Of a stretch of DNA of 33,139 nt, positions 11,247 through 18,426 are shown in pieces. A program made the position numbers and the translations under genes. Position 1 is the first letter of the stretch, and the number at the start of each line of letters is the position of its first letter. The notes under the pieces were generated by a model. That model searched no databases. It was not told the DNA's origin and saw nothing but the letters and a program-made list of their open reading frames with translations. Source of the stretch: Gammaproteobacteria bacterium (GTDB taxonomy: Bacteria > Pseudomonadota > Gammaproteobacteria > SZUA-229); the NCBI GenBank assembly GCA_029881275.1, contig JAOUMX010000010.1, positions 1-33,139 of the forward strand, in the 5' to 3' direction.

Positions 11247-11681
11247 TTAATCAGATGTATTCTTTTTCCAGAAACAATGACAACTTCCCAGCAGTGCGGT
11301 GGCAATAGAAAGCTCAATTGTCGCCAGTGTGATAAGCATTATGTAGTGATCGTGTATCTGTTTGGATAAAAAAAGTCCCAGTGCAATCATGGAAAATAGA
11401 AACATATAAAACCGAAACCGGTAGAATTGCCAGATCCTGGGTTGATTGAGTGATTCAATGCGCTTCAGGTTTTTCAGGCAGAGTTGTTGATATAAATATT
11501 TTGCTTTTATAACACCGATGAGAAATCCTGCCAGAATTGCCAGCCAGGTCCACCCTTGATCGGGATTAATGCGCTCCACTTCAATAAACAGATGTGTACT
11601 TTTAATATAGAGGACAATAAAACCACTGCACCAGACCAGTGCGGAGAGCCATTTAAGTGTAACCGCTGAAGCAGAGAACAT
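11247..11681 (-). CDS. small multi-pass membrane protein
   Basis: Hypothetical inner-membrane protein, 144 aa, with four hydrophobic helices (about 8-28, 43-62, 90-106, 113-131) and a basic loop between helices 2 and 3. It starts 7 nt after the histidine kinase stop and ends 44 nt before the phospholipase A2-like gene, so it belongs to the same run. A CHCF motif lies near the C-terminus. No recognised family and no catalytic motif. A sensory accessory of the kinase or a partner of the downstream envelope proteins are both possible. Confidence 0.7.
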   Translation of the reverse strand: MFSASAVTLKWLSALVWCSGFIVLYIKSTHLFIEVERINPDQGWTWLAILAGFLIGVIKAKYLYQQLCLKNLKRIESLNQPRIWQFYRFRFYMFLFSMIALGLFLSKQIHDHYIMLITLATIELSIATALLGSCHCFWKKNTSD

Positions 11682-11688
11682 AGCGTTG

Positions 11689-13353
11689 TTAATTATCCTG
11701 GATCAGAGGTAGATCAACATAAACCCGGGTGCCCTGGCCCGGTGTGCTATCCAGTAAAATACCTCCCTGGTGTTGTTCAATTATATTTCTTACGATGCTT
11801 AAGCCCAGACCGGTGCCGCCTGTTTGCCGAATATTGGAACTGTCTGCACGACTGAAGCGTTCAAATGCATGTTCTATGAAATCAGGCTCAATACCGGCGC
11901 CATGGTCAATGACAGCGATGCGTGCCATATCTTCATGTTTGTAAGCTTCAATTTCTATATTTTGTCCAGGCTGTGAAAATTTTGCGGCATTTGATAACAG
12001 ATTGTACATGACCTGCATAAGACGGTTATGATCAGCATTGACTATCAGTGTTTCACTAACCGGTTGTAGCTGGTAGTGCACCTGGTATTGATCAGCATAA
12101 TTTTTATTGGATTCTACTGCGGCCATAAGGAAATCTGACAGCTTGACAGGCTGGAAAATCATTTCCATTTTTCCAGATTCAAACTTATGGATATCAAGAA
12201 TATCGTTAATGATCAGTAAGAGTTGTTTGGTGTTTTTTTCGGCTATATCGAGAATTTGTTTGTATTCAAAGCTTTCCGGTTTTAATGCATTCCCTGACAG
12301 CAAACTGATTGCGCCGCGTATTGAGGTTAGTGGTGTCCGCAGTTCATGACTAACTGTGGAAATGAAATCATTTTGGAGTTGTTCTACTTTTAAGCGCTCG
12401 GTGATGTCATCTGCCAGTGAAGCAACGCCGATAACGTTTCCCTGAGGGTCAATCAGTGGGGTGTTATACCATTCACAGTTGATGCGGTGACCGTCTTTGG
12501 TGATATTATCATTGGTACTTTTCATGCCGCCTTTTTGTTCGAGTAGTGCTAACCAGATATCATCTACTATGGGTTTTATTTCATCGGGTACAATCAGTTC
12601 AGTAGCATGCTTACCCATGGCCTCTTCTTTGCTGTAACCAAAGATGTGTTCTGCTGCCGGGTTCCAGTCGGTGACATGAAAATCAGTTGACCACTCAATA
12701 ACTGCCAGTGGTGTTTGTTGAACATGTAGCATCAGTTTTTGCTGGGATTCGAGTAAGTCCTTTTCGTGATTCAGGCTTTCCTGTCGCAGAGTAATATTCT
12801 GTTGAGATGTTTCATAATTACGTTGAATACCACTTATGGACAATAATAGAAACAGACTGGTCATTATGCCCATGGCCAGTGACATGGTAGTCTGTAGCAT
12901 GAAGAATTGAATAATCAGTGGTAATAACGACGGTAATACAAAAGCCAGTGCAAGCTGACGGATATAGGCCAGACCGATAAGTGCTGCTGCGCAGTTACCA
13001 GCGATGACAAAGGCAATAAATGCCTGGTGAGGAACTGATTCACTCGGAAATAAAAATACACTGACAGCCCCCCACGCAAGGCCTGTCATCAGGTGTGCGA
13101 TTAATAAATAATGCAAAAGGGTTTGCGGATTTGACGGGCTATCAGCCGTCTGATGATAACTATATAGACAGAGGATGCGTAATGATGTGGCGAACATAAA
13201 CATGCCAAACCAGATAAGCAGGTGTTGATGATTTTCTACTTGCCATAATATGGTGGTCAGAATAGTGGCATTGATAATAGAGCCACCCAGACTTAATGGT
13301 AATGCAGTGAACAATAATTTGAGTTGTTCAGTTAATATGCGATCAGTGCTGAT
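11689..13353 (-). CDS. membrane PAS histidine kinase (start codon uncertain)
   Basis: Sensor kinase. Numbering from the first canonical start (TTG 13314, 541 aa): five to six membrane helices over 10-160, PAS about 195-310, HisKA with phospho-acceptor His323 in VSHELRTP, N-box NLLSNAAKF at 438-446, DHGAGI at 470-475 and GGTGLGLSI at 499-507. All kinase motifs are intact. No receiver domain or response regulator is encoded nearby, so the kinase is orphan. The TTG has no Shine-Dalgarno, while the open frame runs upstream with a plausible protein (DRILTEQLKLL) and an AAGGA at 13363-13367 lies 9 nt before an in-frame ATC at 13351-13353. The start given here is that non-canonical candidate. First gene of the five-gene minus-strand run. 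Confidence 0.85.
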   Translation of the reverse strand: MSTDRILTEQLKLLFTALPLSLGGSIINATILTTILWQVENHQHLLIWFGMFMFATSLRILCLYSYHQTADSPSNPQTLLHYLLIAHLMTGLAWGAVSVFLFPSESVPHQAFIAFVIAGNCAAALIGLAYIRQLALAFVLPSLLPLIIQFFMLQTTMSLAMGIMTSLFLLLSISGIQRNYETSQQNITLRQESLNHEKDLLESQQKLMLHVQQTPLAVIEWSTDFHVTDWNPAAEHIFGYSKEEAMGKHATELIVPDEIKPIVDDIWLALLEQKGGMKSTNDNITKDGHRINCEWYNTPLIDPQGNVIGVASLADDITERLKVEQLQNDFISTVSHELRTPLTSIRGAISLLSGNALKPESFEYKQILDIAEKNTKQLLLIINDILDIHKFESGKMEMIFQPVKLSDFLMAAVESNKNYADQYQVHYQLQPVSETLIVNADHNRLMQVMYNLLSNAAKFSQPGQNIEIEAYKHEDMARIAVIDHGAGIEPDFIEHAFERFSRADSSNIRQTGGTGLGLSIVRNIIEQHQGGILLDSTPGQGTRVYVDLPLIQDN

Positions 13354-13747
13354 AACCGTATTTCCTTGGTTGTCTGGGTAAATGGCAAAGCCAGGCTTTG
13401 TTAAATTAACAATTATTATCTATCCAGATATATAAAGAATAAAAGCTGTTTGCTTAAAAGTCTAGCTGGATATTTCTGTTGATATTAAGCATTGGCTATA
13501 TTTGGTTGCAGTATTACTGTTGTGTAAGCAGAAAACAGTTGTTGGCGTGCCAAACGAATATAGGAAATTAAGTAATAATTAATATGCTTGTGTTATTAAT
13601 AAAAAAATCAGCTGGTCATTTATATTCGGCTATTGAGGATCATGGCTTTCCTGTTATGATGACTGCTTGCGTGGTACTTTATATTTTACGCGCCTTGATT
13701 TAGGGGCAACTGAATTTGCTGTTTTAAAATTTAACAGGAGAGTTCTC
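13354..13747. other. divergent intergenic region
   Basis: About 390 nt between the divergent histidine kinase operon and the MlaC-family gene. It should hold both promoters, but I cannot choose convincing -35/-10 pairs. The sequence is AT-rich, and no gene with a ribosome site is visible. An open frame running into the MlaC-family gene from 13667 has no ribosome site of its own. Confidence 0.4.
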
Positions 13748-14323
13748 ATGAAATATTATTTGTCTCTATTTTTTGTTCTGTCATTGACCATGATGTATCC
13801 GGCACAGGCCTCAAATGGATATTATCCGCCTGGCCAGTCAATTGAGAATCCTGCAAAGACGATTCATGATGCACTGAAAAAGCTGCAGGCATTTGGTGCT
13901 AATCGTGATAATGCCAAACCGGAATTACTGCGTAATTTTCTTGAAACTAAAATTATTCCGCATTTTGCTTTTGATCGGATGACCGACTGGGTAGCAGGTC
14001 CTTATGCGCGTCGTATGAGTGCGGCAAACATGAGGGAGCTGGAAGCTAACGTCAAACAGGCTTTTCTTGATAGTCTGAGTAAGCATCTGGGGGATTATGA
14101 TACCAGTGGAGCCAGAGTGACTATTAAGCCAGTGCAATATCGTGGTTCAGGCCAGGCCCAGGTGACTGCACTAATTTATAGTGCCAGACCCTATCCTGAC
14201 CGACTGGATTTTCGCATGCAGACACAGGGTAATGGCTGGAAGATTGTTGATGTCACTGCCAATGGTAACAGTGCTGCACTCTATTATCGCCGACATTTTA
14301 TATCTACTTTAAGGCAGTATTAA
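13748..14323 (+). CDS. MlaC/Ttg2D-family periplasmic phospholipid-binding protein
   Basis: Periplasmic protein of the MlaC (Tgt2/toluene tolerance) family, whose members carry phospholipid between membranes. The start is fixed by AGGAG at 13736-13740, 7 nt before ATG 13748, giving 191 aa; the frame is open further upstream but would put a poor leader before the signal peptide. The signal peptide ends at AQA (about 21). The body shows the family layout: an N-terminal helical region with FLETKIIPHFAFDRMT, a central helix LEANVKQAFLDSLSKHL, and the C-terminal pattern GNGWKIVDVTANGNSAALYYRRHF. It is a lone gene, without MlaA, B, D, E or F. It is divergent from the phospholipase A2-like operon, which suggests a shared lipid theme. 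Confidence 0.88.
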   Translation: MKYYLSLFFVLSLTMMYPAQASNGYYPPGQSIENPAKTIHDALKKLQAFGANRDNAKPELLRNFLETKIIPHFAFDRMTDWVAGPYARRMSAANMRELEANVKQAFLDSLSKHLGDYDTSGARVTIKPVQYRGSGQAQVTALIYSARPYPDRLDFRMQTQGNGWKIVDVTANGNSAALYYRRHFISTLRQY

Positions 14324-14376
14324 CAGGTTACAAAAGATTCCGGATAGATGTGGGTTCATTGTGTGATGATGACAGA

Positions 14377-14634
14377 TTAATTGATGTGTTTGCGGGTAGA
14401 GTTTTTTTCAATGTCGCTGTTAATGTCAGCTGCTTTTTCTAGAATAGCATCAACCTGTTCACAATGGCAGCTGCAGTTTAAAGGGTTGTCAATATCCAGT
14501 CTGGTTTTAAGTCGTCGTGGATCATTGCAGTTTGCGCATATTTCATGACCAATGGCGCGGAGCAGTTTGTCGCGCCATTGTTTATAGGTATCGTTAATGT
14601 CAGTCTTTTTATTCATGTCCATTTGTTGTGACAT
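14377..14634 (-). CDS. small Cys-rich hypothetical protein
   Basis: An 85-residue hydrophilic protein with no signal peptide. It has five cysteines spaced CANC (33-36) and CSCHC (54-58), plus a His in the second cluster, which looks like a metal-binding (zinc-ribbon-like) arrangement. The rest is charged helix. The start is uncertain: ATG 14634 has no Shine-Dalgarno, and two further in-frame ATGs follow at residues 5 and 7. Support for a real gene comes from protein-like composition and the paired Cys clusters. Function unknown. Confidence 0.55.
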   Translation of the reverse strand: MSQQMDMNKKTDINDTYKQWRDKLLRAIGHEICANCNDPRRLKTRLDIDNPLNCSCHCEQVDAILEKAADINSDIEKNSTRKHIN

Positions 14635-14723
14635 TTAGTGTTAATAACAAAAGCTAAAAAATAACGAAGAGATTAGCCTTTATTAACCATTGATCATAAA
14701 AAATAACCTCTCCGTTTAGGTAA

Positions 14724-15620
14724 CTAATTAAAGTTATATTGTGTCGTCGCCCCGGCAATGACGGTTACTGAAGTCGTGCCAATAAAGTTGATAACATCAT
14801 TGGTCTCATTATTGTCGTTATTCGCTTCACAGGTGAAGCTGAGTGTGTATATACCGGCATCCAGAAATCCAACGGCATAGGCATTGCTGTTAGACAGCAA
14901 GGCGGTTGTGATCGGGTCAGGTTCAACGCCATCAACATCATCCGGCGTCACATTATCACCAGCAAATACGTACACGGCATAATCACTACCAATGCAGGCG
15001 GTGTCGCTTAAAGTCGCAGGGCCTACATTGCCACTAATATGGCCTACATGGTCATTCTGCACCATACGTAAGGTAGGTTTCAGTTTATAGGCATCTGAAT
15101 GCATATTGGGCATGAGTACCGATTTACGTAAATCAAAATCAATGGTAAAGCTGACGGCGCCACCATCCGTGATATCAAAACCACGATTCAGTTTGAGACC
15201 GGTTTGATCACCACTGGGTACATAAAGTGGGTGTCTGCCATCGTCACGATCAATGTAAGAATAATCGCTGGATGTCTCGCTGGTAAGAACTTTGAGGCGC
15301 ATCCACTCATAGTGCCCCGCCGCCAGCACATAATTGACCAGTAACGGTTCACTATTGGGTCCTTGCTGGCTCAACAGGTCAATCATTTTAATGGCGGGAT
15401 CGCCATTGTCGTCAACAAAGTCGATGTCATAGGCCGGATCACTTTCGGGCTTGATGGATACGCCATTAAAAGCAACAACGACAGCCAGAGCACTGTCCAC
15501 TGGGGCATCGGTAATATTCAGGCTGAGTTTACCAGTGCCCGTACTGCTGGAATCGCAGGCGGTTAATAGCAGGGCAAAAGACAACAGGGAAAAGAAACGG
15601 GTAATGGGCTGATTTAACAT
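14724..15620 (-). CDS. DUF4382-family lipoprotein
   Basis: Exported lipoprotein, 298 aa, with a signal peptide and lipobox LTAC (Cys22). Right after the lipid anchor comes GKLSLNITDAPVDSALAVVV and FNGVSIKPE, the start of the DUF4382 domain, a beta-rich extracytoplasmic domain of unknown function. The domain runs to about residue 190, and the remainder is a second beta-rich segment with a Cys pair (CIGSDY and FTCEAN) that could form a disulfide. AGGA lies 7 nt before ATG 15620. It is a single gene, divergent from the TonB receptor operon. Confidence 0.8.
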   Translation of the reverse strand: MLNQPITRFFSLLSFALLLTACDSSSTGTGKLSLNITDAPVDSALAVVVAFNGVSIKPESDPAYDIDFVDDNGDPAIKMIDLLSQQGPNSEPLLVNYVLAAGHYEWMRLKVLTSETSSDYSYIDRDDGRHPLYVPSGDQTGLKLNRGFDITDGGAVSFTIDFDLRKSVLMPNMHSDAYKLKPTLRMVQNDHVGHISGNVGPATLSDTACIGSDYAVYVFAGDNVTPDDVDGVEPDPITTALLSNSNAYAVGFLDAGIYTLSFTCEANNDNNETNDVINFIGTTSVTVIAGATTQYNFN

Positions 15621-15854
15621 TTGTATATCCTACTAAATTCATCATTTGTTATTACAACTGCAATTTTATCATTGAGAAAATCCTGGATTTGTGAGCATGA
15701 TCAATTACTGTCTTTATTATTTGTATGGTGTGTATCAATTAGACGAACGGTTATATATGAGGTGGAGGGGAAAGGCCTGTTAATAAATAAATTTCAATAA
15801 ATAAAATAAGGTCTTGATAAGAAAAAGTAATTTCCCATGGGCTTTTATGGAGAC

Positions 15855-15894
15855 ATTGATCAGTCACTACTATACTGATAATAATCTGATCAAT
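15855..15894. promoter_or_regulatory. 9-bp inverted repeat around a -10-like hexamer
   Basis: ATTGATCAG at 15855-15863 is matched by its perfect reverse complement CTGATCAAT at 15886-15894, with a 22-nt spacer. TATACT, a good -10 hexamer, sits in the spacer at 15871-15876. The right arm ends just before the start codon region of the TonB receptor gene. It could be an operator for a dimeric repressor or, if transcribed from further upstream, a hairpin near the translation start. Confidence 0.5.
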
Positions 15895-15905
15895 CCTTGA
15901 AAATT

Positions 15906-17882
15906 ATGTATAAAAATATCCCCTGTTATTTTGCAGGCCTGATTCTGTCATTGTCGGCACATGCAGAAGATTCTATTTCAGCTGATTTGTTTAATCAGCT
16001 GCAGCAGGATATTCAGAAATATTCTGAAATCGCAACTGAAACAAAACAGAATGTTGATTACATGCCCTACGTGGTGTCGGTGTTAACTGCCACTGAGCTG
16101 GAGCAATTGGGTATTGTTACCTTGCGCGAGGCGCTGGCCATTATACCGGGTGTGGATATGTCGGTGGGTATGGCGGGTATTAAAAATCCAATATTACGCG
16201 GATCCAATCCTTATGCCTTCGGGCAGTCAAAACTGGTAATTGATGGGGTGGCCGTTAACGATAGCCTGTTTGGTGGTTATAGTCAGTATCTGGAAATGCC
16301 GACACAAATAATTCAGCGTATTGAGGTGGTACGCGGGCCGGGTTCGTTGCTAAGCCACGTCAATGGATATGCTGGTTCTATACATGTGATTACCAAAGCT
16401 AACAGGGATGATGGGTTTGCCAGGCCTGATGATATGTTTGCTGCTACAGGTTCACATGATTATAAAATGGCCGGCTTTAATGCCTCTCATGTGCAGGGTG
16501 ATTTTGAAGTTAATACCGATCTGTTTTATCAGGAACATGATCTGACATTGCCTGTGGGAGCAGATTTATTTGGTAATTCTGGTGATACTAATCAAAGCCT
16601 GGAAAATTATCATCTGGGTGTTAATGCCAGTTTTGAAAACTTCCAGCTTAAAAGCCGTTTTGCACAGAATAACAGTGGCGTAAGTTATGGTCAGTCATTT
16701 AGTTTTAGTCAGGACCCAACGGATTATCTGGATATAGGAAACAATTATATCGAGTTGTCATATACGTTTGAAATTAATGCAAAGATTAATGTCATTATGG
16801 CGCTGGGCTATTTTGATGAGAATCGGCAATTACAAAATAAAATGATGCCAGATAGTGTGATGCTTCCTGGTGGCAGATATTTTCTGGTTGATTATAGTGA
16901 GCAGACCTTATTTCAGCAGCTTGAGTTTAAAATAAATACATTTGATCAGCATAGTATAACCAGCGGATTGTTCTTATATCAAAGTGATATAGGCGATAAT
17001 ATTGGCAGTGCCTCTATAGATGGGTTGTTGACTTTTACCACGGCAGCTTTATTAGAGGATACGGATCGCAATTTGGTGTCGTTTTATATTGATGATCTGA
17101 TTAATGTGAGTGAAAAAACGTCCATGCAAGTGGGCTTGAAATTTGATCAGTACAACGATGTTGATAATCAATTATCTCCTCGTGTAGCCTACGTTTATCG
17201 TTATGATGACGATAATATTTATAAATTAATGTATACAGGTTCATATAGAGAGCCGTCATGGCGTGAACAATATTTAATGCCTCAGCCGCTTTTTAATGCA
17301 ACCAGAGATGTGGAAGAAGAAACTGTTGATGCCTATGAGGCCGCTTATATTCATAAAACGGCATTACACAGTCATATTAAGTTAAATGTTTTTTATCTGG
17401 AAAATAAAGATCAGATTCATGCTCAGAATCCGGCTAATGCGTTTGATAACAGTGGTGATGGTGAGTTATATGGTCTGGAAATGGAGTATAAAACAAGATT
17501 ATTAAATAAAGATCAGTTTTATCTGAATTATTCATTTGTAGATGGTAATAATGTCGGTGATGAGCTGGCGAATAGCGCCAGGAATATGATTAAGGGATAT
17601 TATATTCATTATTTGAATGACGATTTCTCGATTTCAGGATTATTCAGGTATATCGATGAAAAAGATCGTCCTGCTACTGATTTAAGAAATCCGGTAGAAA
17701 GTTATGGCCTGGTTGATGTTTCTGCTCGTTATCAGACATCTAAGTCTGATCTGTCTTATGCTTTTTCAGTAAAGAATATATTCAATGAGGAATATTTTCT
17801 TCCGTCATTAGTAAGCAGGTATCCAGGAGATTTTCAACAGGAAGGTCGTAGTGTGGTTTTTAGCCTGAAGAAGGTTTTTTAA
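15906..17882 (+). CDS. TonB-dependent outer-membrane receptor
   Basis: Outer-membrane beta-barrel receptor, 658 aa from ATG 15906 (an in-frame TTG lies 9 nt upstream; neither has a clear Shine-Dalgarno). A signal peptide ends at AHA. The plug domain spans about 45-165: YVVSVLTATELEQLG, LREALAIIPGVD, then IQRIEVVRGPGS. The barrel follows and ends in a terminal Phe (SLKKVF), the usual outer-membrane insertion signal. A TonB box is not obvious. It is first in a three-gene operon with a YfiR-like protein (1 nt gap) and a membrane EAL protein (4 nt overlap), so it probably signals or supplies a ligand to c-di-GMP control rather than acting only in uptake. Ligand unknown. Confidence 0.9.
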   Translation: MYKNIPCYFAGLILSLSAHAEDSISADLFNQLQQDIQKYSEIATETKQNVDYMPYVVSVLTATELEQLGIVTLREALAIIPGVDMSVGMAGIKNPILRGSNPYAFGQSKLVIDGVAVNDSLFGGYSQYLEMPTQIIQRIEVVRGPGSLLSHVNGYAGSIHVITKANRDDGFARPDDMFAATGSHDYKMAGFNASHVQGDFEVNTDLFYQEHDLTLPVGADLFGNSGDTNQSLENYHLGVNASFENFQLKSRFAQNNSGVSYGQSFSFSQDPTDYLDIGNNYIELSYTFEINAKINVIMALGYFDENRQLQNKMMPDSVMLPGGRYFLVDYSEQTLFQQLEFKINTFDQHSITSGLFLYQSDIGDNIGSASIDGLLTFTTAALLEDTDRNLVSFYIDDLINVSEKTSMQVGLKFDQYNDVDNQLSPRVAYVYRYDDDNIYKLMYTGSYREPSWREQYLMPQPLFNATRDVEEETVDAYEAAYIHKTALHSHIKLNVFYLENKDQIHAQNPANAFDNSGDGELYGLEMEYKTRLLNKDQFYLNYSFVDGNNVGDELANSARNMIKGYYIHYLNDDFSISGLFRYIDEKDRPATDLRNPVESYGLVDVSARYQTSKSDLSYAFSVKNIFNEEYFLPSLVSRYPGDFQQEGRSVVFSLKKVF

Positions 17883-17883
17883 T

Positions 17884-18426
17884 ATGGCCAGGCTGAATAT
17901 AATGATAGTGCTGCTGATTGTGACTGTGTCGTCAATGGCGACTGAGTATGATCCGTTGCTATTAAAGACCCAGGCATCTATATTTCCAAAAATTATTTTA
18001 CTGGATAAGGATGTTGAATCAAAGCTTGAGTCAGACAAAATTGTAATATCAATAGTGTATTCCGAAAATGATTTTGAGAATGCAATTAGGCTTAAAAATC
18101 TAATTGAGGATAGTTATAAGAAAAATCTGGCCAATAAAGTTTTATTAGTCCGGCTTGTTGATTTCAGGGAGTTTGAAAAAGAGAATATTGCAACTGCATA
18201 TTATTTAATGCAGGGTGAACCTGATGTGCATAAAAGTATAACTTCACATGCGGGAAAGAACAGGCGCGTTTGTTTTAGTTATAATTATAAAGACTTCGAA
18301 AATAATGCTTTGATCAGTTTACTGATAAAGGAAAAGACATATATTTATCTCAATAAATCTGCGGTTCATGCTTACGATATAAAATTCAATCCAATGTTTT
18401 ATAAAATAGTAAAAGTTCTGGAATGA
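17884..18426 (+). CDS. YfiR-like (DUF4154) periplasmic protein, divergent
   Basis: Small exported protein, 180 aa, with a signal peptide of about 19 residues. The end of the protein (NNALISLLIKEKTYIYLNKSAVHAYDIKFN, seen in two parts here: ALISLLIKEKTYIYLNKS and AVHAYDIKFNPMFYKIVKVL) resembles the closing strand-helix pattern of the YfiR/DUF4154 family. In that family, periplasmic proteins control a partner membrane c-di-GMP enzyme. The match is judged by eye and the sequence is divergent. Position supports it: it lies between a TonB receptor gene (1 nt before) and a membrane EAL gene (4 nt overlap after), a genomic arrangement known for YfiR-type proteins. Inferred role: periplasmic relay between receptor and EAL protein. 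Confidence 0.6.
   Translation: MARLNIMIVLLIVTVSSMATEYDPLLLKTQASIFPKIILLDKDVESKLESDKIVISIVYSENDFENAIRLKNLIEDSYKKNLANKVLLVRLVDFREFEKENIATAYYLMQGEPDVHKSITSHAGKNRRVCFSYNYKDFENNALISLLIKEKTYIYLNKSAVHAYDIKFNPMFYKIVKVLE

Noticed and set aside
15690-15705. CRP-like TGTGA-N6-TCAAT
   Set aside because: Only the left half-site is intact; the right half matches 3 of 5, which is expected by chance in AT-rich DNA.
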